From the NCBI GenBank assembly GCA_027019685.1, contig JALUWH010000085.1, positions 1-15,979 of the forward strand: a stretch of 15,979 nt of DNA, read 5' to 3'. Below are positions 6,096 through 13,169 of this stretch, piece after piece. The DNA is from Ghiorsea sp. Lineage in GTDB: Bacteria; Pseudomonadota; Zetaproteobacteria; Mariprofundales; Mariprofundaceae. The position numbers were made by a program, and so were the translations under genes. Positions within the stretch are counted from its first letter, which is position 1. Every line of letters starts with the position of its first letter. The notes under the pieces are model-generated. The model did no database searches. It was given only the letters and a program-made list of their open reading frames with translations, and was not told the DNA's origin.

Positions 6096-7720
6096 TTCGA
6101 GTCTTGCTACTTAGCTTGTTATTCATCAACACTGCGTGGGCAGAGGTGTTACCCAAACAAAACATGGTGGCTTCTGCTCATCCATTAGCAACCAACGCTG
6201 CTATCGACATTCTCAAGCAAGGTGGCAATGCCTTTGATGCCGCGGCTGCCTTAGCGCTCACTATTGGCGTTGCTGAGCCCACAGGCTCTGGCATTGGTGG
6301 TGGTGGCTTTTTCTTACTTTATATCGCCAAAGAAAAGCGATATGTCATGTTGGATGCACGAGAAATGTCACCCACGTTGGCAAGTAATGGTGAGGTTTAC
6401 AAAACCCAATCTAGTATTGATGGTGCGCAATCCGCAGGTGTGCCTGGCTTGATTGCAGGCGTTGACCATTTAATCACGAAGTACGGAAAATTGGATAGAA
6501 ACCATGATACAGAAGCTGCCATTCATATGGCACAGCATGGTTTTAAGGTATCCAAACATTATCAACGTGTCGCACAGTGGCGAAAAGATGTACTACAAAC
6601 CAACGCGGCTAAGAATATATATTTACATCAAGGCAATATCCCTAAAATTGGTAGCTTGATTAAGCAAACCAAACTTGCTAAAACATTGAAACGCTTTGCC
6701 GAATTTGGTGCTGATGATTTCTATCGTGGTGAAACAGCCAAACGATTGGTGGCTGATATGAAAAAAGATGGTGGCTTGATTCGGCTGGATGATTTAAAGG
6801 CATACAAAGTGATTGAACGCGAGCCCATGCGCTTTGACTATCAAGGTTTTGAGTGGGTGACCGCAACCCTACCTTCATCAGGCGGCATCACCTTAGCTGA
6901 AACGCGGGGCATTCTGAAAGATGATAAACTGGATAAGCTTTCCGAGGTGGATAGAACCCATTTAGTGATTGAAGCCATGAAACTGGCGTATAAAGACCGT
7001 AATCAATATTTGGGTGATAGTGATTTCGTGGATATTCCAGATTTGCTCAATCCCAAACGATTAGAAAAACTTCGTGCAAACATTGATATGAACAAAGCTA
7101 CACCCTCTTCCAGTTTTATTGCTGACCCATCGGGCAATGGTGTGGATACCACCCATTTTTCCATCGTTGATAAAGAAGGTAATATGGTTGCCGCTACACT
7201 CTCGATTAACTATGGCTTTGGCTCAGGTTATGTGTCTCCAAGTACAGGCATACTCATGAATGATGAAATGGATGACTTTGCCACCCAAGTCGGCAAACCC
7301 AACGCCTATGGCTTGGTGCAAGGCAAAGCCAATGCTGTTGCCCCGCACAAACGTATGCTCTCATCCATGAGCCCTACATTTATCCTCGGCAAAGACAAAA
7401 CATTTGTGGTCGGCACACCGGGCGGATCGCGTATTATCAGTATGGTTTTGCTGGCTGGTTTGGAATTTATGCAAGGCGGTAACGATGTGTCCGCATGGAT
7501 TAATAAACCACGCTTTCATCATCAGTATTTACCTGATGTGGTGCAACATGAAAAAGGTGCGTTTACCCCAAAAGTATCCAAGCAACTTCAAGCCAAAGGA
7601 CATAAGCTCAAAGCCATGCGGAATTATGGCAATATGCACGCTATTCTTTGGGATAGACATACAGGGCAAGTCTTTGGCGCATCGGATAAACGAGGTGAGG
7701 GCTTAACCAAAGCTTTTTAA
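6092..7720 (+). CDS. ggt: Gamma-glutamyltransferase, exported
   Basis: Periplasmic N-terminal-nucleophile hydrolase that removes or transfers the gamma-glutamyl group of glutathione and related compounds. The 542-residue precursor begins with a signal peptide (MIRVLLLSLLFINTAWA, cleavage likely before EVLPK). Autocleavage should occur between D352 and T353 (VD/TTHFSIVDKEGN), giving a large subunit of about 335 residues and a small one of 190. Other marks: the substrate carboxylate-binding Arg R90 in LDAREMSP, GFGSGYVSPSTGILMNDEMDDF, the lid-loop segment PNAYGLVQGKANAV as in E. coli, SSMSPT, GTPGGSRI and PRFHHQYLPD. All catalytic residues are present, so the enzyme should be active. The gene shares a 4-bp overlap with the upstream PLP enzyme, suggesting joint use in sulfur-amino-acid or glutathione breakdown (inference). 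Confidence 0.95.
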   Translation: MIRVLLLSLLFINTAWAEVLPKQNMVASAHPLATNAAIDILKQGGNAFDAAAALALTIGVAEPTGSGIGGGGFFLLYIAKEKRYVMLDAREMSPTLASNGEVYKTQSSIDGAQSAGVPGLIAGVDHLITKYGKLDRNHDTEAAIHMAQHGFKVSKHYQRVAQWRKDVLQTNAAKNIYLHQGNIPKIGSLIKQTKLAKTLKRFAEFGADDFYRGETAKRLVADMKKDGGLIRLDDLKAYKVIEREPMRFDYQGFEWVTATLPSSGGITLAETRGILKDDKLDKLSEVDRTHLVIEAMKLAYKDRNQYLGDSDFVDIPDLLNPKRLEKLRANIDMNKATPSSSFIADPSGNGVDTTHFSIVDKEGNMVAATLSINYGFGSGYVSPSTGILMNDEMDDFATQVGKPNAYGLVQGKANAVAPHKRMLSSMSPTFILGKDKTFVVGTPGGSRIISMVLLAGLEFMQGGNDVSAWINKPRFHHQYLPDVVQHEKGAFTPKVSKQLQAKGHKLKAMRNYGNMHAILWDRHTGQVFGASDKRGEGLTKAF

Positions 7721-7751
7721 CATTATTCACCACGAAGAACATGAAGAAAAA

Positions 7752-7780
7752 GTGTCATGCTGAGCGTAGTCGGAGCATCT
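7752..7780. repeat. TGTCATGCTGAGC-type repeat unit
   Basis: The unit starts GTGTCATGCTGAGCGTAGTC and ends GGAGCATCT. It directly precedes copy B and shares its opening TGTCATGC and its closing GGAGCATCT-like end (copy B: GGAGGCATCT). It looks like a tandem half-copy of the same repeat family. Confidence 0.5.
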
Positions 7781-7892
7781 TTTGTCATGCCGACCGATTA
7801 GGTGAATTGCGAAGCAAGAGAGTATCCCCTGGGGGAAGTGGAGGCATCTTATAGATTTCTCCACTCCGCTACGCTTCGGTCGAAATGACAAA
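7781..7892. repeat. Dispersed palindromic repeat, copy B (long form)
   Basis: The outer arms TTTGTCATGCCGACCGA (7781-7797) and TCGGTCGAAATGACAAA (7876-7892) match at 15 of 17 positions. The inner arms GTGGAGGCATCT (7838-7849) and AGATTTCTCCAC (7853-7864) match at 10 of 12. Relative to copy A there is an extra ~40-nt stretch (7796-7837) carrying its own small hairpin TCCCC-TG-GGGGA. It sits between the convergent ggt and araC-type genes, so a transcript hairpin here could also end both. Confidence 0.75.
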
Positions 7893-7918
7893 CTCACCAC
7901 GAAGAATACCGAAGCGCC

Positions 7919-8803
7919 CTATTTCAGTGGTAAATAAATGTCCGTAATGATTTCATGCTCCTGAACATCAGGAAGCTTAGTCACATAATGAAAAAAGCAT
8001 GGAAAGTCTCTTAGCTCTTCCCCGCTTTCAGGTAACCATTCTTTATATAAAAACATCACCTTAGCAGTCATCTTCTCATACGGACCAACATGCCTAATTC
8101 TAGCGCACTTACCTTCTGGAATAATTTTATTTTTCATCACCTTATCATCTTCAGGGATGGGTGCAGTCACTTCGCAACAAATATCAAATCGAAATTCATC
8201 AGGTTTGGTTGTCGTAGGGTCATCATAAGCCAACCCTAAAGTTCGGCTGGTTTTAACGGGCGATAAACCTGTTTGTTTTCGCCATGCAATCACCTCTGCA
8301 ATGGATTCATTGATTAAATCTGGTGCTTTTCTATGCTCAAAAGCAGCGACCTTTACCTCTTCAAACCCAACAACTTCTACATTTATTTCTTGGCTCATGA
8401 TGATTTCTCCTTCCCTTGCTGGGAACTTATATTTCTCATGCCAAGGTTGCCATTTGGGTTCTTTTCGGAATGCACTTGGTGTTTGTCCAAATGCTTTTTT
8501 AAATGCCCTAGAGAATGATTCAGGGTTTTCAAACTTTGCATCATATGCAATATCAATAATTTGCACTTCTTGACGAAATGTGAGCTGATACGATGCTCGT
8601 TTAAGCCTTAAAAGTTGCACATATTTGGATACACTTAACCCTACATACACCGAAAATTGCCGATGAAAATGAAATTTAGAGAAAAATGCGACATCCGCCA
8701 AAACTTCAACGGATAAGTCTTCATACAAATGCGTATCGATAAAGTGCAACACTTTATCAAACCTTGCTTGGTATATTTTTCTATTTTGATTCATTTCAGC
8801 CAT
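7919..8803 (-). CDS. AraC-family regulator with GyrI-like effector domain
   Basis: A 294-residue DNA-binding protein. Residues about 13-113 hold the two helix-turn-helix motifs of AraC/XylS proteins: LSVEVLADVAFFSKFHFHRQF, then the second with IAYDAKFENPESFSRAFKKAFGQTPSAFR. Residues about 138-294 match the GyrI-like (SOUL/Rob-type) small-molecule-binding domain, including RHVGPYEKM and the YVTKLPD...DIYLPLK end. By analogy with Rob or BmrR-type proteins it may sense an organic compound and control efflux or stress genes, but no target is evident here. GAGGTA lies shortly before the start. A second Met at residue 4 is an alternative. It lies downstream of the cyclase gene on the same strand, with a 103-bp gap that shows no clear promoter or terminator to me. 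Confidence 0.88.
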   Translation of the reverse strand: MAEMNQNRKIYQARFDKVLHFIDTHLYEDLSVEVLADVAFFSKFHFHRQFSVYVGLSVSKYVQLLRLKRASYQLTFRQEVQIIDIAYDAKFENPESFSRAFKKAFGQTPSAFRKEPKWQPWHEKYKFPAREGEIIMSQEINVEVVGFEEVKVAAFEHRKAPDLINESIAEVIAWRKQTGLSPVKTSRTLGLAYDDPTTTKPDEFRFDICCEVTAPIPEDDKVMKNKIIPEGKCARIRHVGPYEKMTAKVMFLYKEWLPESGEELRDFPCFFHYVTKLPDVQEHEIITDIYLPLK

Positions 8804-8906
8804 GATTACCTCAACATGGCGAACGCTAAAGCCCTAAAAGAATGGTATCTTGACCAAAATTGCCATCTTTCCTCAAACCCAAGGTTATAAAAGATAACAT
8901 CAACCT

Positions 8907-10223
8907 TTATGGTTTACCTACATAAGTTTCAATGACTTCTTCTTTGCCTTTAAGTTTAAGCGGTTCGCTTAACTTAAAGTGAGCTTTGTGCTTTTCATCA
9001 AGTTGCTCATACACCACTTTACTGATAATCACTTCTCCACCTTTAGCCGCCCCACAAAACCGAGCGCCTGTATTGACGATATTACCAATCACCGTGTAAT
9101 CACGGCGGTCATGCGTACCAATAGAGCCAAGCAATGCCTCCCCATAATGCACCCCTACCCCCACATTAAAGTTTACATCTTGGCTATCCTGAATGGCTTG
9201 TTGAATGTCTAAGCCTGCTTGCACAGCAGCTTGAGAAGCATGTTTAGGAAACATAGCCATGATTTCATCGCCCACAAATTTGTCGATAATGCCATCATAT
9301 TTATGGATAATTTCTGCCTGTAACTCAAACAGTTTATTTAAGTTTTCAACCACAACTTCAGGTTTTTCATTTTCTGAATAACTGGTAAATCCACGAATAT
9401 CTGAGAAGAAAATCACAATATCCTGCATTTCACCCTTAAATAGCTCTGTTTTTTCAGTGACCGAACTATAAATCGCATCTGTAGTTGATTTGGATAAGTA
9501 TTTTTCCATGTGTTCACGCACTTTAATTAATAAACAGGTGTTCATGGTAATTACTTTGTCTGCCTTAAATACAATCCAAAACAGCATGATATTAAATAGA
9601 ATGAAAATTAAAGTTGGAATGACTAAGGCTTCCTGCAATGCCTCATACACCATATCTTCAAAGCGGGTCACATCTTCATAAATTTCCATCACACCCACCA
9701 CTTGCTTAGTATCCAAATCAAAAGCAGGAATATATACTTCAATAAAATGCTTACCGTCTTCCTCTTCCTGTTTAGAAAAAGTCTTGCCTTGAAGTGCTAA
9801 CTGAAAACCCTCACCTTGAATATCATCATACAAGTCACCCTCATTGGTTTGATTCTCATAGTCATACAGAATCACACCTTTCCGATTAAACACATTGACT
9901 TTAGCAAAACCAAAATCAGTCGTAATCAATTCTTCCATTTTATCTCTTAGCTTGTGTCTCATGTCATCGGACTGAATGGTTTCAAAGCTAGCATGATTTT
10001 CTTCTAAGACATCACGGTACACATCGCGATAAAAGGTGCTCCCCTTTTCAACCAAATTTTCAATATACTGCTGATGTAATGCTTGTCGCTCGGCATGAAT
10101 AAAAAAGGAAAATAGCATGGCATAAAAAACTATCCCACCGATACCCGCATATAAAATATAATACCTTTTCAAAGGAAAAGGTTTGTTGTTCATCACTGCC
10201 TTATTCGGGTTACTCAAAATCAT
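8907..10223 (-). CDS. Membrane-bound class III adenylate cyclase with extracytoplasmic sensor
   Basis: A 438-residue signalling enzyme expected to make cAMP from ATP. One membrane helix (about residues 21-42) is followed by an extracytoplasmic region (about 43-198) with a Cache/PDC-like pattern (VNVFNRKGVILYDYEN, then IEVYIPAFD, QVVGVMEIYEDV), and a second helix (about 201-222). The cyclase domain (about 265-432) keeps the metal-binding D275 (FFSDIRGF) and D319 (KFVGDEIMAMF), the adenine-selecting K315 and D375 (RRDYTVIG), and the transition-state residues N384 and R388 (NIVNTGAR). All catalytic residues are present, and the Lys/Asp pair favours ATP over GTP. I see no clear HAMP domain; the linker is about 40 residues. 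The start is uncertain: an ATG at 10193 (MNNKPFPL, preceded by TAAGG) is an alternative. Divergent from htpX. Confidence 0.9.
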   Translation of the reverse strand: MILSNPNKAVMNNKPFPLKRYYILYAGIGGIVFYAMLFSFFIHAERQALHQQYIENLVEKGSTFYRDVYRDVLEENHASFETIQSDDMRHKLRDKMEELITTDFGFAKVNVFNRKGVILYDYENQTNEGDLYDDIQGEGFQLALQGKTFSKQEEEDGKHFIEVYIPAFDLDTKQVVGVMEIYEDVTRFEDMVYEALQEALVIPTLIFILFNIMLFWIVFKADKVITMNTCLLIKVREHMEKYLSKSTTDAIYSSVTEKTELFKGEMQDIVIFFSDIRGFTSYSENEKPEVVVENLNKLFELQAEIIHKYDGIIDKFVGDEIMAMFPKHASQAAVQAGLDIQQAIQDSQDVNFNVGVGVHYGEALLGSIGTHDRRDYTVIGNIVNTGARFCGAAKGGEVIISKVVYEQLDEKHKAHFKLSEPLKLKGKEEVIETYVGKP

Positions 10224-10306
10224 TCACCTGTTTTAATCTAAATTTAACACCTGCAACCATAGCAAGTCACTTATTGATGGGCGGCTATAGTCATAGTTTG
10301 CATAGG

Positions 10307-10335
10307 CTTGAAATACCAATACGCAAACCATACAT
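10307..10335 (+). promoter_or_regulatory. Sigma-32-like (heat-shock) promoter upstream of htpX
   Basis: CTTGAAA at 10307-10313 equals the sigma-32 -35 core. CCATACAT at 10328-10335 resembles the CCCCATNT -10 element, keeping CCAT. If the -10 is aligned from 10326, the spacer is 12 bp, within the known range. It lies about 45 bp before the htpX start, and htpX belongs to the heat-shock regulon in E. coli. Consensus match by eye only. Confidence 0.5.
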
Positions 10336-10379
10336 TACTACACATTAAGGAATTATAAAATTAAAAAGGAGTTTCTCAC

Positions 10380-11297
10380 ATGAAGTCATTTAAAGGCATA
10401 GCCTTATTGGTAATTACCAACATTCTTATCATGGTCACCTTAGCAATTAGCGCCAATATTTTGGTCTACTTTGTCTTACCCATGTTCGGCATTGATGTCC
10501 GAGGTAGCTTTGAAGCTCGTCAATTGATGTTTGCTGCTGTGTTTGGTTTTGGCGGTGCATTTATTTCGCTTTGGATGTCCAAATGGTTTGCCAAACGTGG
10601 CTACAAAATGCAACAAGTGACCAACCCAACAACCCCCAAAGAAAAATTAGTCTACAACACTGTAAAAGCATTGGCAGAACGCGAAGGCATTAAAATGCCT
10701 GAGGTTTGGGTATATTGGGACGACGTGCCTAATGCGTTTGCCACAGGTCCTAGTCGTAATAATTCTATGGTGGCTGTTTCCTCTGGCTTAGCAACCAACC
10801 TAAGTGACGCAGAACTTAAAGCTGTACTGGCGCATGAAGTTGGGCATATTGCCAATGGTGATATGGTTGCCACGACGTTGTTGCAAGGCTTGATGAATAC
10901 CATGGTATACTTTGTAGCAAGCATTGTTGCACGTATGGTAGCTAGTGCTGTAGCCCGCGATGGTGAACCAAGTCATATGGTGTATTTCATTGTGGATATT
11001 GTACTGCAAATCCTACTATCTATTCTTGCATCTATCGTTATTTTCGCCTTCTCACGTAAACGTGAATTCAAAGCTGATGCCTATGCCGCAGATGCTTTGG
11101 GTGCGGATTCCATGATTAGTGCTTTGCAAAAAATTGATGCTTTATCTCGTCAATCTGTGGAATGGCAACATCGTGAAGCGCGAGAAGATGCCCTTGCAAC
11201 CATGAAAATTTACGGCGCACACGGTGGCATGAAAGGTTTGTTTGCAACCCATCCAAGCATTGAAGATCGTATTGCAGCATTACGTAACCGCCGCTAG
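10380..11297 (+). CDS. htpX: Membrane zinc metalloprotease HtpX
   Basis: Inner-membrane M48 endopeptidase that takes part in quality control of misfolded membrane proteins alongside FtsH. The 305-residue protein has N-terminal hydrophobic segments (about 8-34 and 48-65), the zinc site H142-E143-x-x-H146 in AHEVGHIANGD, two further hydrophobic segments (about 152-178 and 191-215), and the third zinc ligand E219 in SRKREFKADAYAA. The ATHPSIEDRIAAL end is typical. The start has a strong AAGGAG (10366-10371) 8 nt upstream. It is preceded by a sigma-32-like promoter and heads the run htpX-cinA-cytochrome-nadK-recN-acetyltransferase, with 9 bp to the next gene. Confidence 0.96.
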   Translation: MKSFKGIALLVITNILIMVTLAISANILVYFVLPMFGIDVRGSFEARQLMFAAVFGFGGAFISLWMSKWFAKRGYKMQQVTNPTTPKEKLVYNTVKALAEREGIKMPEVWVYWDDVPNAFATGPSRNNSMVAVSSGLATNLSDAELKAVLAHEVGHIANGDMVATTLLQGLMNTMVYFVASIVARMVASAVARDGEPSHMVYFIVDIVLQILLSILASIVIFAFSRKREFKADAYAADALGADSMISALQKIDALSRQSVEWQHREAREDALATMKIYGAHGGMKGLFATHPSIEDRIAALRNRR

Positions 11298-11306
11298 GCT
11301 TTAGGC

Positions 11307-12068
11307 ATGTCACATGCCAAACACAATACGCCCTCATTTCAATCCGTTGCCATTCTTATTATTGGCAACGAAGTATTGTCAGGGCGTACACGCGAAGCTA
11401 ACGCTTGGTTTGCAGCAAAAACATTATTTGATGTAGGCTGCAAACTAAGCGAAGTTGCTATTGTTCCTGATATTCAGGAAACCATTATCAACACCTTGCA
11501 GCGCTTACACCAGCAATATGATGCTGTGATTACCAGTGGCGGCATTGGCCCCACCCACGATGACATTACCATGCAGAGTGTAGCCGATACTTTTGATGTA
11601 CCACTGCTTGAACATGCTGAAACCATTCAGTTGATGACAAACTTTTATGGTGAAGACGCGCTCACAGAAGGTCGCCGCCGCATGGCTCGTTTACCAGACG
11701 GTGCAAAACCTATCATTTGTGAACAGTCGATATGCCCAGGTGCCTTAATTCAGAATGTTTATGTCTTTGCAGGCGTGCCACATATTTTTGCCTCACAATT
11801 AAAGTCTGTGTTGCCGCACTTCACCACAGGCAAAGCATTTATACGTCAAGAAATTGAAGTACGCTTACTCGAAAGTAACTTTGCGCAAGAGCTTAGCGAT
11901 ATTCAAAATGATAACCCTGATATTGAAATCGGTTCATACCCTGGTCGCTGTGGTAAGCAACCCACTGGTAAAATATGCATAAGTGGGATTGACAAAAAAA
12001 GAATCGCAAACGTAAAAAAACAAATTGAACACATGTTAAAGGACAAAGAAAACCATGAAAATCAGTAA
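11307..12068 (+). CDS. CinA-like protein, molybdopterin-binding-fold (COG1058) domain only
   Basis: A 253-residue protein made of the MoaB/Mog-fold domain of CinA: AILIIGNEVLSGRTREAN at the N-terminus and TSGGIGPTHDDIT (76-88), followed by the GRRRMARLPDGA and AGVPHIF segments. COG1058 domains in CinA have been shown to hydrolyse ADP-ribose and related pyridine nucleotides. The second CinA domain, the NMN deamidase (PncC), is absent here, so this is the short form and not a full CinA. Adjacent nadK would fit a role in NAD(P) housekeeping (inference). The last 14 bp overlap the cytochrome gene. The start codon has only a weak upstream AGG. Confidence 0.88.
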   Translation: MSHAKHNTPSFQSVAILIIGNEVLSGRTREANAWFAAKTLFDVGCKLSEVAIVPDIQETIINTLQRLHQQYDAVITSGGIGPTHDDITMQSVADTFDVPLLEHAETIQLMTNFYGEDALTEGRRRMARLPDGAKPIICEQSICPGALIQNVYVFAGVPHIFASQLKSVLPHFTTGKAFIRQEIEVRLLESNFAQELSDIQNDNPDIEIGSYPGRCGKQPTGKICISGIDKKRIANVKKQIEHMLKDKENHENQ

Positions 12069-12321
12069 ACGTGACACCATATTCATTGTGATTGTAGCTA
12101 TCGTCATCACCTTTCTCACCCTAGGTGCTAAAGAACGCACCACCAAAGCTGTGCCTGATGATGCTATACATGATAAAGCAACATCACGTGATCAATGCAT
12201 GACATGCCACGGTGTCGATGGTGTCAAACCTCAACCGCTAGGTCACCCTAAAGCAAACCAATGTTTCCAATGCCACAAACAACCTGACCACTGGGTTGGT
12301 GGCGTAGTAAAAACAAAATGA
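12055..12321 (+). CDS. Small membrane-anchored di-haem cytochrome c
   Basis: An 88-residue protein with a basic N-terminus, one hydrophobic helix (about residues 9-24) that acts as signal anchor or signal peptide, then a short periplasmic part with two haem-attachment sites, C48-M-T-C-H52 and C70-F-Q-C-H74. H39, H64 and H79 could supply the second axial ligands, so both haems may be bis-His and low potential, as in NapB- or NapC-like modules (inference). There is no Met in the periplasmic part other than in the first haem site. The gene starts inside the cinA-like gene (14-bp overlap; AAGGA upstream) and its TGA overlaps the nadK ATG. Its redox partner is unknown; no oxidase or reductase gene is in the window. 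Confidence 0.85.
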   Translation: MKISKRDTIFIVIVAIVITFLTLGAKERTTKAVPDDAIHDKATSRDQCMTCHGVDGVKPQPLGHPKANQCFQCHKQPDHWVGGVVKTK

Positions 12322-13169
12322 AACGTATTGGCATTGTTGCCAAACGACATGACGACTTTGCACTGAAAACAGCGTGCGAACTAAGCGCATGGTTACAAAA
12401 AAAAGAACTTCAAGTCGTTGTTACCCCACAAATTGCCAAGCACAGCAATGCACAAAGTGTTCCACTTGTAGAAATGCCGCAACATGTTGAACTGATGGTG
12501 GTGCTTGGTGGTGATGGCACACTCTTACAAACAGGACGTTGTTTTGTCGGTTCAGGCGTACCGATTTTAGGTATCAACCTTGGTCGCTTGGGTTTTTTAA
12601 CTGATACACCTCTAAGCAATATGTTTGATGTCATGGATGATGTTTTGGCAGGGCAGTTTAAAGTAAAAAAACACTTTGCTTTGCAAGTTGATGTCATACG
12701 TGACGGCAAACATAAAAGTTCGGGTTTAGCGATGAATGATGTGGTTTTACAGCGTAATGACCACCCACGTATGATTGAATTTGAAATGTATGCTCGTAAA
12801 CAATTCGTCTTTCGTTTACGTGCCGATGGTTTGGTTTTAGCAACGCCCGCAGGCTCAACAGCTTATGCTTTATCTGCAGGTGGTGCGATTGTTCATCCCG
12901 AAATTGAAGCCATCAGTGTCGTTCCTATTTGCCCACACACCGTATCCAACCGCCCTATTGTTTTACCTGCTTATGATGAAATTAAATTGAACTTAATCGA
13001 TAGCCCTGCTCCTGCAGCCCTTAATCTAGACGGGCAAGTCCATTCCACACTAAACATGGGCGATAGCGTGTCGGTGAAACGTGCGGGTGACATCACTTTG
13101 GTGTATTTGGAGCACTGGCATTATTTTGATGTCTTGCGTAATAAATTAGGCTGGGCTGGGCAACAATAA
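12318..13169 (+). CDS. nadK: NAD kinase
   Basis: Phosphorylates NAD+ to NADP+ in the cytoplasm using ATP or polyphosphate. The 283-residue length is typical. The catalytic GGDGT motif is at 64-68 (D66 general base), followed by GINLGRLGFLTD, the NE-type motif as N140-D141 (Asp where most family members have Glu), DGLVLATPAGSTAY (170-183) and the C-terminal PICPHTVSNRPIVLP. The start overlaps the cytochrome stop by 4 bp (ATGA), and the stop codon abuts the recN ATG, a nadK-recN pairing found in many proteobacteria. Confidence 0.96.
   Translation: MKRIGIVAKRHDDFALKTACELSAWLQKKELQVVVTPQIAKHSNAQSVPLVEMPQHVELMVVLGGDGTLLQTGRCFVGSGVPILGINLGRLGFLTDTPLSNMFDVMDDVLAGQFKVKKHFALQVDVIRDGKHKSSGLAMNDVVLQRNDHPRMIEFEMYARKQFVFRLRADGLVLATPAGSTAYALSAGGAIVHPEIEAISVVPICPHTVSNRPIVLPAYDEIKLNLIDSPAPAALNLDGQVHSTLNMGDSVSVKRAGDITLVYLEHWHYFDVLRNKLGWAGQQ

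Larger units (their letters stand above)
7727..7906. repeat. 13-bp direct repeats flanking repeat copy B
   Basis: TCACCACGAAGAA occurs at 7727-7739 and again at 7894-7906, bracketing the whole palindromic region. The match continues loosely (CATGAAG versus TACCGAAG). It could be a target-site duplication of an inserted element, or two members of the common CCACGAAGAA spacer repeat. Confidence 0.5.

Noticed and set aside
5235..7720. PLP enzyme and ggt as part of a new defence or toxin system
   Set aside because: Both are recognisable metabolic enzymes with intact catalytic residues, and nothing in the neighbourhood suggests defence.
8804..8906. AAGGTT...AACCTT inverted repeat and possible promoter between the cyclase and araC-type genes
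   Set aside because: The 6-bp stem has a 15-nt loop and no T-run, and no -35/-10 pair on the minus strand was convincing.
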